Shown here piece after piece: positions 1-9,641 of a stretch of 59,519 bases of DNA. Origin of the DNA: Spirochaetaceae bacterium (GTDB lineage: Bacteria > Spirochaetota > Spirochaetia > DSM-27196 > SLAA01); the NCBI GenBank assembly GCA_003552985.1, contig PUPD01000193.1:1-59519 (forward strand), given 5' to 3'. Positions within the stretch are counted from its first letter, which is position 1. Each line of letters starts with the position of its first letter. The notes beneath the pieces are model-generated. The model saw nothing but the letters and a program-made list of their open reading frames with translations. It was not told the origin of the DNA and did no database searches. Both the position numbers and the translations under genes were made by a program.

Positions 1-266
1 TAGGCATGCATCAGGATCGGCTGCCCGATCGCGGCACACGCCTGACGCATCTCGACGTTACTCACTTTTCGCGTGAGACCGAGCTCACGAGCGCCCATAC
101 CGATTGCGCCGGAGGTCACCAGAACCACCTGCCGGTTTCCGGCGCGCATCGCCGCTATCTGCTCGGCTATGCGCTCGATGTAGCCGGTGTCCATCGCATT
201 GCCGCTGCTGAGAACGTTGGTTCCGATCTTGACCACCACGCGGCGGACGGACTCGAAGGAACGCAC
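1..266 (-). CDS. proB: Glutamate 5-kinase, N-terminal part (cut by window edge)
   Basis: Phosphorylates L-glutamate with ATP, the first step of proline synthesis. About 88 codons are present and the gene runs off the left edge. The translation opens VRSFESVRRVVVKIGTNVL, the first ATP-binding strand and glycine loop of the amino-acid kinase fold, and continues with VTSGAIGMGARELG, the SGAI signature of the family, and then RQACAAIGQ. I chose the GTG at 266-264: it is in frame with the conserved N-terminus and lies 6 nt after the proA stop, with a GGGGTGA Shine-Dalgarno overlapping that stop. proA and proB are therefore one operon, with proA first, the reverse of the common proBA order. Confidence 0.9.
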   Translation of the reverse strand, partial: MRSFESVRRVVVKIGTNVLSSGNAMDTGYIERIAEQIAAMRAGNRQVVLVTSGAIGMGARELGLTRKVSNVEMRQACAAIGQPILMHA

Positions 267-272
267 TACGTA

Positions 273-1580
273 TCACCCCGTCGGTAGCTCGCGGTGCGTA
301 ACCCCGCGTGCCTCAGGCCCGCTGTAGTCGGCGACGATGTGTCCAGACCCGTGCACCCGCCAGGTGTAGCTGAGAAGCCCCTCCAGCCCCACCGGCCCGC
401 GAGCATGGATCTTGGCGGTACTGATACCGACCTCGGCCCCGAGACCATAGCGGTACCCGTCGGCGAAGCGCGTCGAACAGTTCCACATCACGCTCGCCGC
501 ATCCACCCCTTGCATGAACTCCTCAGCCGCGTTGCGATCCGCCGTGACAATCGCGTCGGTGTGACCGGAGCCGTAGGTGTTGATATGCTCCATCGCGGTT
601 TCGAGCGAGTCGACCACACGAACAGCGAGGATGTAATCCAGATACTCGGTGCCCCAGTCCTCATCGGAAGCAGGCTCTGCGGCGGCGACGAGTTTGCGGG
701 TCCGCTCGCATCCACGCAACGTCACACCTGCCTGCTGCAACCGCTCGGCTACCAACGGCAGAAAGCCTTCCGCGCCCTCGGCGTGAACTAGCAGGGTCTC
801 GATTGCGTTGCAGACCGCTACGTACTGCGTCTTGGCATCCACCGCGATTGACGCTGCCATCTGGGGGTCGGCGTCCCGGTGCAGATAGAGGTGGCACACA
901 CCGTCCGCATGACCGAGCACCGGAATCGTGGTCGATTGCATGACCTCTCGAACAAACTCATTGGAGCCGCGCGGGATTATGAGGTCGATATAGCGGTCGA
1001 GCTGCAGCATCTCGGCTGCCTGCGCGCGTGTCTCCAACAGCTGAAGCCAACCCGCCGGAACGCCGCTAGCCCGCGACGCGGTTTCGATCACCTCGGAAAG
1101 CGCTCGGTTCGTGGCTAGCGCTTCGCTGCCGCCTTTCAGCATCACCGCATTACCGCTCTTCAGGGCAAGGGCCGCGATCTGCACCAGTGCATCCGGGCGC
1201 GACTCGAAGATCATGCCGACGACCCCCAGCGGACAGCTGACCTGGTGGAGCAGCAGCCCCGTGTCGAGCTCACGAGCGCAACGCACGCGCCCCACCGGTT
1301 CCGGTAATGCGGCTATATCGTTCAGTGCGAGCACCAGATCCTCGATTTTGTTCCGATCGAAGCGCAGCCGCTTCACCAGCGGCGCCGGCACCCGGCTCTC
1401 CTCCGCGCGGGCGAGATCCTCACAGTTCGCTGTCTCGATGCGCTGCGCCTCGCTGCGTAGCGCTTCGCCGATGCGGTGGAGTGCGTCGTTCTTCAGCTCG
1501 GTCGACAACCGTGCCATTCGCAGTGCCGCCGACGCGGCGGCTTTACCTTGTTGCTCCGTAGAGCGTGTCTCGCGATTCAT
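273..1580 (-). CDS. proA: Gamma-glutamyl phosphate reductase
   Basis: NADPH-dependent reduction of glutamyl 5-phosphate to glutamate semialdehyde, the second step of proline synthesis, in the cytoplasm. It has 435 residues, close to the usual 410-430. The aldehyde-dehydrogenase-like fold is recognisable from GVVGMIFESRPDALVQIAAL, the KGGSEA loop, IIPRGSNEF and the active-site cysteine in TQYVAVCNAIETLLVH. The C-terminus with GPVGLEGLLSYTW is typical of ProA. It is the first gene of a proA-proB pair; proC, which completes the pathway, is at 29.5 kb on the other strand. It is divergent from gnd across 254 bp. Confidence 0.96.
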   Translation of the reverse strand: MNRETRSTEQQGKAAASAALRMARLSTELKNDALHRIGEALRSEAQRIETANCEDLARAEESRVPAPLVKRLRFDRNKIEDLVLALNDIAALPEPVGRVRCARELDTGLLLHQVSCPLGVVGMIFESRPDALVQIAALALKSGNAVMLKGGSEALATNRALSEVIETASRASGVPAGWLQLLETRAQAAEMLQLDRYIDLIIPRGSNEFVREVMQSTTIPVLGHADGVCHLYLHRDADPQMAASIAVDAKTQYVAVCNAIETLLVHAEGAEGFLPLVAERLQQAGVTLRGCERTRKLVAAAEPASDEDWGTEYLDYILAVRVVDSLETAMEHINTYGSGHTDAIVTADRNAAEEFMQGVDAASVMWNCSTRFADGYRYGLGAEVGISTAKIHARGPVGLEGLLSYTWRVHGSGHIVADYSGPEARGVTHRELPTG

Positions 1581-1739
1581 AGCGACCCCGTGTCAATGCT
1601 TGTCAAAGCGGACGGAAAGCTGATTTCGCGGCATAGGAACGGTGTACAACTGACCCCGCAACCCCTGCCAAGTCGCAGGATACTCCGAAACCGGAGCGTG
1701 CTTCAACCGAACTCGCCTCCGGACGGAATCAGCGGCGGC

Positions 1740-1768
1740 TTGACGGCGATCCACCTTTCCGATATTGG
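1740..1768 (+). promoter_or_regulatory. Putative sigma-70-type promoter of gnd
   Basis: TTGACG at 1740-1745 and TATTGG at 1763-1768 are separated by 17 bp, upstream of gnd. The -35 box is a good match and the -10 box weak. A TATAAA lies a little further on at 1774-1779 and could be an alternative -10. The remaining proA/gnd intergenic sequence (1581-1834) shows nothing else that I recognise. Confidence 0.4.
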
Positions 1769-1834
1769 TTTTGTATAAAGCCATAAACCGAAACTGATTG
1801 AAACTTGAAATCGCAGGTACGGAGGCACGCAACA

Positions 1835-3292
1835 ATGAAACCGAAATCCGATATCGGCCTAGTCGGCTTGGCCGTAATGGGCCAGAACCTGGTCCTGAAC
1901 ATGAACGACCACGGCTATGCCGTGAGTGTCTTTAATCGAACTCCGGCGAAGACCGAAGAGTTTATCAAAGGCCCCGCCGCCGAGCGACAGACGATCACCG
2001 CAACGTACGACATGGAGCAGTTGGTCGCCTCGCTCAAGCAACCCCGACGGGTCATGCTCATGGTCAAGGCCGGTCACGTAGTCGACAACTTCATCTCTAT
2101 GCTGGTGCCGTTGCTCGATCCGGGCGATATCATTATCGACGGCGGCAACTCACACTTTCCGGACACCACCCGACGCACTCACGAGCTCGCGCAAAAGCGG
2201 CTCCTGTATATTGGTACCGGTGTATCCGGGGGTGAAGAAGGCGCGCGGCTCGGCCCCTCGATTATGCCTGGGGGCAATCCGAAAGCCTGGCCCGCGGTCA
2301 AGGATATTTTCCAAAGCATCGCGGCCAAAACCCCCGCCGGGGAACCATGTTGCGACTGGGTGGGCCCTGACGGAGCCGGGCATTACGTCAAGATGATCCA
2401 CAACGGCATCGAATACGGTGACATGCAGCTGATCGCCGAGGCATATCACCTGCTCCACTCCGGTTGCGGCCTAACCACCGAAGAGCTGGGGCCTATATTC
2501 GAACGCTGGAACGAGACCGAGCTCGAGAGTTTTCTGATCGAAATCACCGGTGAAATCCTCAAGTTCAAGGACGATGACGGCACTCCGCTCGTCGAGCGCA
2601 TTCTCGACGCTGCCGGGCAGAAGGGGACCGGCAAATGGACCGGTATCAACGCGCTCGAGCTCGGCGTCCCGGTGACATTGATCGTCGAAGCGGTGTTTGC
2701 GCGAGCGCTCTCGGCATACAAGGAAGAACGCGTGGCGGCGTCCCACCAGTTCAAAGGCCCCGGCACCAAGTTCGCGGGTGATCGCAACGCCTTCATAGAA
2801 AAGGTGCGCCTCGCGCTGTATGCGGCCAAGATCGTGTCGTACGCACAAGGGTTCATGCAGATCAGAGAGGCGGCGCGCGAGCACAACTGGAAGCTAGATT
2901 ACGGCGCTATCGCCAAGATGTGGCGCGGCGGGTGCATCATTCGCTCGCGGTTTCTGGGGGAGATTACTGAAGCGTTCGAGGAGAATCCGAAACTGAAGAA
3001 CCTGTTGCTGGCTCCGTTCTTCAAAGACGCGATTCAGAAGGCGTCGCAACCCTGGCGTGATGTTGTGGCCGAAGCGGTTCGCCTCGGAATCCCGGTGCCG
3101 GCATTCGCAAGCGCGCTCGCCTACTTCGACGGCTACCGCAGCGAATACCTGCCGGCCAACATCATCCAGGCCCAGCGCGATTACTTCGGCGCTCACACCT
3201 ACGAGCGTACGGATCACCCGCGCGGTGAGTTCTTCCACACAAACTGGACCGGCACCGGTGGAAACGTCAGCGCCGGCACTTACAACGTATAA
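1835..3292 (+). CDS. gnd: 6-phosphogluconate dehydrogenase, decarboxylating
   Basis: Oxidises 6-phosphogluconate to ribulose 5-phosphate and CO2 with NADP+, the third step of the oxidative pentose phosphate pathway. It has 485 residues against about 470 for the family. The N-terminal Rossmann loop is GLVGLAVMGQNL. It is followed by DGGNSHFPDT, the substrate-binding GVSGGEEGARLGPSIMPGG, HNGIEYGDMQLIAEAY with catalytic Lys/Asn residues, and GQKGTGKWT. The tail, FHTNWTGTGGNVSAGTYNV, is characteristic. The ATG at 1835 is chosen because GGAGG lies 10 nt upstream; a TTG at 1805 in the same frame lacks this. A strong hairpin follows the gene. Confidence 0.97.
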   Translation: MKPKSDIGLVGLAVMGQNLVLNMNDHGYAVSVFNRTPAKTEEFIKGPAAERQTITATYDMEQLVASLKQPRRVMLMVKAGHVVDNFISMLVPLLDPGDIIIDGGNSHFPDTTRRTHELAQKRLLYIGTGVSGGEEGARLGPSIMPGGNPKAWPAVKDIFQSIAAKTPAGEPCCDWVGPDGAGHYVKMIHNGIEYGDMQLIAEAYHLLHSGCGLTTEELGPIFERWNETELESFLIEITGEILKFKDDDGTPLVERILDAAGQKGTGKWTGINALELGVPVTLIVEAVFARALSAYKEERVAASHQFKGPGTKFAGDRNAFIEKVRLALYAAKIVSYAQGFMQIREAAREHNWKLDYGAIAKMWRGGCIIRSRFLGEITEAFEENPKLKNLLLAPFFKDAIQKASQPWRDVVAEAVRLGIPVPAFASALAYFDGYRSEYLPANIIQAQRDYFGAHTYERTDHPRGEFFHTNWTGTGGNVSAGTYNV

Positions 3293-3334
3293 GCCGAAAA
3301 GAAAGATCGTCGAACCCGTACACGACACGGCCTG

Positions 3335-3366
3335 GCTACGGCGCCCGCAGGCGCCGTAGCTATGGT
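3335..3366 (+). terminator. Hairpin terminator after gnd
   Basis: A perfect 11-bp GC-rich stem (3335-3345 with 3350-3360) closes a 4-nt CGCA loop and is followed by TATGGTTT on the plus strand. It lies 42 bp after the gnd stop. The facing DAHP synthase gene ends at 3467, so the hairpin may act in both directions. The U-tract is short, which makes the strength uncertain. Confidence 0.6.
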
Positions 3367-3466
3367 TTCTCTCGGTTGCCGAGCGGTGTGAGCTGAGGGA
3401 TGATATGCAGCTGGGTTGCCCCGCGCCGGAAATGAACGCCATCCCCGGAGCGGCGCCGGCCGGAGG

Positions 3467-4531
3467 TCACCTGCGAAGGCGCTCGTCGACCCAGCGCAGC
3501 AGCTCGGCCGTCTCGTCCCACCCAATGCAGGAGTCGGTGATCGAGACCCCGTACTCCAGGCGGTCCTGTCTTCCTTCCAGGTCTTGCTTACCGGGCCCGA
3601 TGTTGCTCTCTAGCATGAACCCGATAATGGCGGCCTGCCCGTACCTACGCTGCCGGATCACCGAGCGCAGCACCTTCCCTTGGCGGGTGTGATCGCGCCG
3701 GCTGTTCATATGGCTACAATCGACCATGACCCGCGGCGGCAAGCCGGCAGTCTCCAGCGCGGCCACCGTGTCCTCCACTTGCTCGTCATGGTAGTTCGGA
3801 CCGGTTCTGCCCCCGCGCAGGATAACATGTCCCATCCCGTTGCCGGTAGTATTGAGCACGCAGGTGACTCCGTGTTGGTCGATACCGATGAAGCTGTGCG
3901 GCTGGGTGGAGGACGAGAACGCGTTGATCGCGGTCTCGATGCTGCCGTCGGTCCCATTCTTGAACCCTACCGGTACCGAGAGCCCGCTCGCCATCTCGCG
4001 GTGGGTCTGCGACTCGGTGGTGCGGGCGCCGATCGCCGACCAGGACACCAGATCGTCGAGGAACTGCGGTACGATTGGGTCGAGCATTTCCGAGCCGGCC
4101 GGCAGACCGAGCGCAGTGATGTCCAGCAACAACTTGCGCGCCACGCGCAGACCATGCTGCACGTCGCCGCTTCCGTCGAGCTCCGGGTCAAGGATCAGCC
4201 CGCGCCAGCCGAGGCGGGTGCGCGGCTTCTCAAAGTAGACCCTCATAACGATATACAGTGTCTCCGACAGCTCTTCGCGCAGGGCGGCCAGGCGCTCAGC
4301 ATAATCAAGCGCAGCCGCGGGATCGTGGATAGAGCAGGGCCCTACGACCGCAAGCAGCCGCGGATCCTCACCGCAGAGGATACGCCCGATTACCTGCCGG
4401 CTCTCGGCAACCCGTTCGGTGGTCTCCGGCGGCACCGGATACTCTTCCTTCAGCTGTGCCGGCGGCACAAGCGGCGTTAGCGAAGCGATTCGAAGATCGC
4501 TCGTCCGTGTTGAAGTCTTCTGCTCTGCCAT
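3467..4531 (-). CDS. aroF: 3-deoxy-7-phosphoheptulonate (DAHP) synthase, class I
   Basis: Condenses phosphoenolpyruvate with erythrose 4-phosphate, the entry step of the shikimate pathway to aromatic amino acids. The 354 residues match the AroF/AroG/AroH (type I-alpha) family. Visible signatures are AVVGPCSIHD, RVYFEKPRTRLGWRGLILDP, the GARTTESQTHREMASGLS segment, VGFKNGTDG, ILRGG and VDCSHMNS, which cover the PEP, phosphate and metal sites. Which amino acid inhibits it cannot be told from the sequence. There is no clear Shine-Dalgarno. A TATAGT about 36 nt before the ATG could be its -10. The gene stands alone, convergent with gnd and divergent from asnS. Confidence 0.95.
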   Translation of the reverse strand: MAEQKTSTRTSDLRIASLTPLVPPAQLKEEYPVPPETTERVAESRQVIGRILCGEDPRLLAVVGPCSIHDPAAALDYAERLAALREELSETLYIVMRVYFEKPRTRLGWRGLILDPELDGSGDVQHGLRVARKLLLDITALGLPAGSEMLDPIVPQFLDDLVSWSAIGARTTESQTHREMASGLSVPVGFKNGTDGSIETAINAFSSSTQPHSFIGIDQHGVTCVLNTTGNGMGHVILRGGRTGPNYHDEQVEDTVAALETAGLPPRVMVDCSHMNSRRDHTRQGKVLRSVIRQRRYGQAAIIGFMLESNIGPGKQDLEGRQDRLEYGVSITDSCIGWDETAELLRWVDERLRR

Positions 4532-4672
4532 CTGTATGTTTCGCTCGCTGCTGGTATTGCTGCGAATACTATACTCCGAAGGTCCTGAACGTTACTACCC
4601 CGCCGGTCTTAATTGACGGTCGCGCGGGAGGTGTGCTACTTGTAGGCGATACCGGAACCTCGAGGAGATAGC

Positions 4673-6076
4673 ATGCAGTTCAGCTTTGAAACCACCGTCC
4701 GAATCGTCGACGCTCTGGCCGGAAAAGGTCTCGGCGAGGAGATTGCGGTACACGGATGGGTCCGCACGAGGCGCAGCAGCAAGTCGGTTACGTTCGTCGA
4801 GCTCAATGACGGCTCGTGCATGAGCAGCCTGCAGATCATCTTCGATACCGACAGCCCGGCGCCGGCGGACGAGCTCGAGCGTATGCAGACCGGTGCCAGC
4901 ATGGAGGTTCGCGGTACGCTCAGCGAGAGTCCCGGGGGGCGGCAGAGTCTGGAGCTCCGCGCCACCGAGGCGCGCGTCATCGGCGACGCCCCGGCCGACC
5001 GCTATCCGCTTCAGAAGAAGCGCCACAGCTTCGAATACCTGCGTGAGATTGCGCATCTGCGCGCGCGCACCAACACGTTCGGCGCCATCGCGCGCTTGCG
5101 CAACACGCTGAGTATGGCCACACATCGGTTCTTCCAGGACTACGGCTTCTATTACCTCCACAGCCCGATTATCACCGCAAGCGACGCCGAAGGGGCGGGA
5201 GAACTGTTCCAGGTTACCACACTGCCGCTGGATGAGCTTGCGACTGCTGAGACGCAGGTAGACTACAGCCGCGACTTCTTCGCCAAACCGGCCTACCTGA
5301 CCGTCAGCGGCCAGCTCAACGCCGAGATCTACGCTTGTGCGCTCGAGCGCGTCTACACCTTCGGCCCGACCTTTCGCGCCGAAAACTCCAACACCACCCG
5401 ACACCTGGCTGAGTTCTGGATGATAGAGCCTGAGATGGCGTTCTGCGACCTCGACGGGAATATCGAGATCGCCGAACGCTTTCTCCGCCGCCTGATTGAG
5501 GCCGCCCTGCGCGAGAGCAGCGAAGATATGCAGTTCTTCGACAAACGCATCCGCCCCGGGCTGGTCGAGGAGCTTGAACGCCTGCTTACCGCCGATTTCA
5601 CACGCATTACTTACCGCGAAGCAATAGAGGCGCTCCAGCGCAGCGGTAAGGATTTTGAGTTTAGCCCGTCATGGGGAGCCGATCTGCAGTCGGAGCACGA
5701 GCGCTATCTGACCGAAGAGCTCTACAACGGCCCGGTGATCGTCACCGATTACCCCAAAGAGATTAAGGCCTTCTACATGAAGCTGAACTCCGACGGCGAA
5801 ACCGTGCGCGCCATGGACGTGCTCGTGCCCTACTTGGGTGAGATCATCGGCGGAAGCCAGCGTGAAGACGACCTCGAAACGCTGCAGCGACGCATCGACG
5901 AAGCCGGGCTTGACCGTGAGACGTACTGGTGGTACCTCGATCTGCGGCGCTTCGGAACGGTGCCGCATTCCGGTTTCGGACTGGGATTCGAGCGCCTGGT
6001 ACGCTACCTCAGCGGGATGCAGAATATCCGTGACGTGATCCCGTTTCCGAGGACGGTGCGATCGGCGGAGTTCTGA
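4673..6076 (+). CDS. asnS: Asparagine--tRNA ligase
   Basis: Class II aminoacyl-tRNA synthetase charging tRNA-Asn. At 467 residues it matches bacterial AsnRS (466). An N-terminal anticodon-binding OB fold is seen in [20 protein letters not shown]. It is followed by motif 2, [19 protein letters not shown], and motif 3, [13 protein letters not shown]. AsnRS rather than AspRS is indicated by overall length, the absence of the bacterial AspRS insertion domain and the spacing of [16 protein letters not shown] 6 nt before the ATG supports the start. A possible TTGACG -35 lies at 4613-4618. Confidence 0.97.
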   Translation: MQFSFETTVRIVDALAGKGLGEEIAVHGWVRTRRSSKSVTFVELNDGSCMSSLQIIFDTDSPAPADELERMQTGASMEVRGTLSESPGGRQSLELRATEARVIGDAPADRYPLQKKRHSFEYLREIAHLRARTNTFGAIARLRNTLSMATHRFFQDYGFYYLHSPIITASDAEGAGELFQVTTLPLDELATAETQVDYSRDFFAKPAYLTVSGQLNAEIYACALERVYTFGPTFRAENSNTTRHLAEFWMIEPEMAFCDLDGNIEIAERFLRRLIEAALRESSEDMQFFDKRIRPGLVEELERLLTADFTRITYREAIEALQRSGKDFEFSPSWGADLQSEHERYLTEELYNGPVIVTDYPKEIKAFYMKLNSDGETVRAMDVLVPYLGEIIGGSQREDDLETLQRRIDEAGLDRETYWWYLDLRRFGTVPHSGFGLGFERLVRYLSGMQNIRDVIPFPRTVRSAEF

Positions 6077-6104
6077 CCGGTCCGTACGGCATTGGCCTGC
6101 GGCG

Positions 6105-6578
6105 TCAGCCGTCGACGCCGCGCCGTTGCAGCTCCCGGTCAAGCGCATTCGCAAAAGCCTGAACCGCCCGGTGGTTATGGGAATCGCCGTCCGAACGGTA
6201 CAGCCCCGCATCACGAAGCTCTTTGCTGAAGTTACGCAGCGATAACCGCTCGCGCACGTTTTCGACGCTGAACACCTCGCCGCGATCGTTGAGCACCAGC
6301 AGGCCCCGCTCAACAAGCTGCGCGGCCAGCGGTATGTCGCGCGTGACGACCAGCGCGGTTGAGGGTGCTTCCGCAAGAATGCGCGCGTCGACCGCCTCAG
6401 GGGCACCGGACACCACGATCATCGACACGTAAGCGGATTTCGGTATCGGAATCTCGCGGTTGGCAAGATAGTAGGTGCTGATGCGGCGCCGTTCGGCCGC
6501 ACGCGCGATAATCTCGCGCACGCGCCGCGGACAGGAGTCCGCATCGACCCAGATTGCCGAGATCGGCTCAGCCATCAC
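6105..6578 (-). CDS. YaiI/YqxD family protein (DUF188)
   Basis: A 157-residue member of the UPF0178 family, which has a PIN-like nuclease fold but no established function. The N-terminal WVDADSCPRRVREII and the central VVTRDIPLAAQLVERG carry the conserved acidic residues, and SLRNFSKELRDAG is also conserved. The gene overlaps the 3' end of manA by 11 bp, so the two are probably co-transcribed and translationally coupled. Function unknown; a nucleic-acid role is inference from the fold. Confidence 0.85.
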   Translation of the reverse strand: MMAEPISAIWVDADSCPRRVREIIARAAERRRISTYYLANREIPIPKSAYVSMIVVSGAPEAVDARILAEAPSTALVVTRDIPLAAQLVERGLLVLNDRGEVFSVENVRERLSLRNFSKELRDAGLYRSDGDSHNHRAVQAFANALDRELQRRGVDG

Positions 6579-7812
6579 GATCGAGGTTGCCTACCCGCGC
6601 TCGATAGAGTGTTGCGCTGCCGGACACGCTATAGCGCCCGGTGTCGGCGGTGACGAAGGCCGATTCTCCCGGCTCCAGCCGCAGAACCTGATCCTCGAAC
6701 CGCAGATCACTGTACCCGTCGAGGCTCAGGAGGATTTCCGGCGTGTCGTTGGTCTCAAGGATCACCGCACCGGCATCGCCCCCGAGATGCGTCGGCGCAG
6801 GGAGCGAAGGGGTGTTGTGACGCCACAGCTCGAACTCCGGCACCGGTGTGCGATACACTCGTGAGGCGCGATCGACTGCCTCGGGATCGATAATCTTCAC
6901 ATCGGTGTGCCCAAACCTGAGCACCCTGCGCAGCTCTTCGCGATCGATGTGCTTCGAAGTAAGCCCCCCGCGCAGCACGTTGTCGGAGCTCGCCATAATC
7001 TCGAGCGCCGATCCGCGCAAGTACGCGTGCAACTCTCCAGCGGGGAGAAACATACCCTCTCCGGGGCGCAGCTTGATCAGGTTGAGGTACAGCGGAGCGA
7101 TACATCCCAAATCACGCGGGAAACTGCGGATGAGCTCGTGCACCCAGTACCATAGCGGATCCTGTCGCTTGGTCTGCGCGATCTGATCCACGGTTTGCAG
7201 CAACACATCCGCGTCGTGTTCCGGAATCTCGAGCAGCGCCTGCAGCAGGGCGTCGTACGCGCGATCCTCGTTGGGGAGGCTCACCGCCTCGAAGGAGCGC
7301 TTGAGAATCTCACTGCACCCGGTATGCCCGAGCAGATCCTTGATCTCGCTGAGCGGCCGGAAGCCTCGCAGAGCCCAGAACTCACCCATCGCGACGATGA
7401 GTTCCGGCTTCGAGTTCTTGTCGCGATAATTGCGCTCAAAGGCGTCAATCGCGATACCGGCGTGCTCTTCACGCTCGAACCCTTCACGCGCCTGCTCGCG
7501 CGTCGGGTGGGCCTGAATCGACAACGCCGTATCGACCGCAAGGATCTTGAACAGAAAAGGGAGCCGGCCGCCGAAGCGTGCCGCTACCCGCGGCCCCAGC
7601 CGCGTCTCCGGATCATCGGCGATGTATTCGCCGAGCGGTTGCAGAGTGCCCGAGTCTATTTCCACCCTGGACGGTGCTTTGGGATGCGCTCCCATCCACA
7701 GCTCCGCCATCGGCTCACGGCTCCGGTTCGAGAGTCGCAGCAGGCGCGGGATGGCATCGAGCGATCCCCAGGCGTACCGTTGTATCTCGTTTTTCAATCG
7801 CAGTACTGGCAT
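6568..7812 (-). CDS. manA: Mannose-6-phosphate isomerase, class I
   Basis: Zinc enzyme interconverting fructose 6-phosphate and mannose 6-phosphate, linking glycolysis to mannose-derived sugars. It has 414 residues. The zinc-site motifs are visible: SIQAHPTREQA (Gln/His), NSKPELIVAMGEFWALRGFRP (Glu) and FLPAGELHAYLRG (His). I start it at the ATG at 7812 (MPVLRLKNEIQRYAWGS, the conserved family opening) rather than 17 codons upstream. There is no Shine-Dalgarno. A promoter with TTGACG, 17 bp, TAAACT ends only 10 nt before this ATG, so the message is probably near-leaderless and the upstream start impossible. Confidence 0.94.
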   Translation of the reverse strand: MPVLRLKNEIQRYAWGSLDAIPRLLRLSNRSREPMAELWMGAHPKAPSRVEIDSGTLQPLGEYIADDPETRLGPRVAARFGGRLPFLFKILAVDTALSIQAHPTREQAREGFEREEHAGIAIDAFERNYRDKNSKPELIVAMGEFWALRGFRPLSEIKDLLGHTGCSEILKRSFEAVSLPNEDRAYDALLQALLEIPEHDADVLLQTVDQIAQTKRQDPLWYWVHELIRSFPRDLGCIAPLYLNLIKLRPGEGMFLPAGELHAYLRGSALEIMASSDNVLRGGLTSKHIDREELRRVLRFGHTDVKIIDPEAVDRASRVYRTPVPEFELWRHNTPSLPAPTHLGGDAGAVILETNDTPEILLSLDGYSDLRFEDQVLRLEPGESAFVTADTGRYSVSGSATLYRARVGNLDRDG

Positions 7813-7822
7813 AGTATGTCTC

Positions 7823-7851
7823 AGTTTAGTCCGCTCATTCAGGACCGTCAA
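7823..7851 (-). promoter_or_regulatory. Promoter of manA, near-leaderless
   Basis: Read on the minus strand, TTGACG (7851-7846), a 17-bp spacer and TAAACT (7828-7823) precede the manA ATG by 10 nt. Normal initiation geometry puts the transcript start about 3-4 nt before the start codon. Confidence 0.6.
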
Positions 7852-7953
7852 CGCACAGCACACTCGTACCCTTGATATTCATTCAGCACGCCACTACAAT
7901 CGAAGCCGTCTCAGAGCAGTACAACCTTAATACTCCGATAAGGATGGTAACCA

Positions 7954-9615
7954 ATGAGTATTTCGCCCCTGCAACAAGCCCGCTACCAGTATCAGCCCAA
8001 AGTTCCACAGGCGCTGGCTGAGGGCATCGATAAGCTCGGAGCTGTGGAGACAAACGAACCGATCGGGACCGGTCTCCCGGCCGAGGTCCGCGCACACTTC
8101 CCGTTGACCGTCGGTCGTCCGGTCCTGCGCTTCCGCGCGGGCGAAGGCGGTGCGGCGCAACAGAAACCGTTCCGAGTGGCGGTGATACTCTCCGGCGGCC
8201 AGGCCCCGGGCGGGCACAATGTCATCGCCGGGCTATTCGACGGCCTGAAGAAGGTACACCCGGAGTCGCGCTTGTTCGGTTTCCGCAACGGACCGGGCGG
8301 CATTTTGGAGGACGATTGCATCGAGCTCACCTCCGCAGTCGTCGACCCCTATCGAAACACCGGTGGTTTCGACATCATAGGCTCAGGACGTACGAAGCTG
8401 GAAACCGAGGAGCAGTTCACGCGCGCCGTGGAGGTGTTCCGCCGGCGTCAACTGGACGCGCTGGTCGTGATCGGCGGTGACGACTCGAACACCAACGCAG
8501 CGCTCCTGGCGGAGTACATGGAACGCGAACAGACCGGTATACAGATAATCGGAGTTCCGAAGACGATCGACGGCGACCTGAAGAGCGAATACGTGGAGGC
8601 CTCATTCGGGTTTGACACGGCGTCCAAGACCTACGCCGAGCTCATCGGAAACATTGCGCGCGACGCGAGCTCAGCGCGAAAGTACTGGCATTTTATCAAG
8701 CTTATGGGACGCTCGGCCTCGCACATCGCCTTGGAGTGCGCACTGCAGACCCGACCCAACGTCTGCATCATCTCTGAAGAGGTGGCCGAGAAGCGCCAAA
8801 CTCTCGGAGAGATCGTCGAGCAGGTTGTCAACACCATCTGCAAGCGCTCCGAACAGGGCAACGATTTCGGCATCGTGCTCGTGCCGGAAGGGCTCATCGA
8901 GGCAATCCCGGAGATGAACGCTTTGATCTCGGAAATCAACGAGCTGCTTGCGGCCGATGAGGAGCACTTCGCCACGCTGAAGACCTTCGAAAATCAGTCC
9001 GAATGGATCAACAGAAAGCTCAGCCGTGACCGGTCTTACGTGTTCTCCAGCCTGCCCAATGAGATTCAACGCCAGCTGCTGATGGATCGCGATCCGCACG
9101 GTAACGTCCAGGTCTCGCGCATCGACACCGAGCGCCTCCTCGTCGAAATGGTCGAGGCGAGGCTCGGTGAGCTCAAAGCCAATGGCCGCTTCAAAGGCAA
9201 GTTCTCGCATCAGCACCATTTTTTCGGCTACGAAGGCCGATGTGCGTTCCCGAGCAACTTCGATAGTGATTACTGCCAGACACTCGGTATGACGGCCGGG
9301 CTCCTGATCGCCTGCGGAGCCAACGGCTACATCAGTGCCGTGCGCGGCCTTGCTCGTCCGAGCTCAGAATGGGAGGCGGGCGGCATCCCGCTGGTGGGCA
9401 TGATGACGATGGAGAAGCGCAAAGGTAAGATGACGCCGGTCATCGAGAAAGCACTGGTCGACACCGGCGGTAAGCCGTTTAAGACCTTCGCTCAGCAGCG
9501 TGATCGCTGGGCAAAAGAGAGCGATTATCGCTTCCCGGGCGCGATTCAGTACTTCGGGCCGTCCGAGATTGCCGACCAGCCGACCCTGACGCTGCAGCTC
9601 GAACACGAAGCGTAG
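7954..9615 (+). CDS. pfp: Diphosphate--fructose-6-phosphate 1-phosphotransferase (PPi-PFK)
   Basis: Reversible phosphorylation of fructose 6-phosphate using pyrophosphate instead of ATP. The 553 residues fit the long PFP form found in spirochaetes, chlamydiae and the plant beta subunit. [12 protein letters not shown] is the phosphate loop. GGDDSN near residue 174 has the second Asp that marks PPi enzymes (ATP enzymes have GGDGS). PKTIDGD near residue 202 has Lys where ATP enzymes have Gly. [14 protein letters not shown] binds fructose 6-phosphate. AAGGATGG about 8 nt before the ATG supports the start. A short hairpin follows the gene. Confidence 0.96.
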   Translation: MSISPLQQARYQYQPKVPQALAEGIDKLGAVETNEPIGTGLPAEVRAHFPLTVGRPVLRFRAGEGGAAQQKPFRVAVILSGGQAPGGHNVIAGLFDGLKKVHPESRLFGFRNGPGGILEDDCIELTSAVVDPYRNTGGFDIIGSGRTKLETEEQFTRAVEVFRRRQLDALVVIGGDDSNTNAALLAEYMEREQTGIQIIGVPKTIDGDLKSEYVEASFGFDTASKTYAELIGNIARDASSARKYWHFIKLMGRSASHIALECALQTRPNVCIISEEVAEKRQTLGEIVEQVVNTICKRSEQGNDFGIVLVPEGLIEAIPEMNALISEINELLAADEEHFATLKTFENQSEWINRKLSRDRSYVFSSLPNEIQRQLLMDRDPHGNVQVSRIDTERLLVEMVEARLGELKANGRFKGKFSHQHHFFGYEGRCAFPSNFDSDYCQTLGMTAGLLIACGANGYISAVRGLARPSSEWEAGGIPLVGMMTMEKRKGKMTPVIEKALVDTGGKPFKTFAQQRDRWAKESDYRFPGAIQYFGPSEIADQPTLTLQLEHEA

Positions 9616-9625
9616 CGTAGGATTC

Positions 9626-9641
9626 GCGGCAGGACTGCCGC
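9626..9641. terminator. Short hairpin between convergent genes
   Basis: A 6-bp stem (GCGGCA/TGCCGC) with a GGAC loop fills the gap between the ends of pfp and the DUF2779 gene. No U-run follows on either strand, so an intrinsic terminator is only possible. Confidence 0.25.

Noticed and set aside
1581-1834. Looked for a riboswitch or tRNA in the proA/gnd gap and other intergenic regions
   Set aside because: No cloverleaf or conserved leader motif found; gaps are mostly below 150 bp.
3680-4480. 266-codon plus-strand frame opposite the DAHP synthase gene
   Set aside because: GC-rich shadow of a clear gene; no motif and no start signal. The same applies to long antisense frames at 45740-46981, 47308-48240 and 32656-33588.
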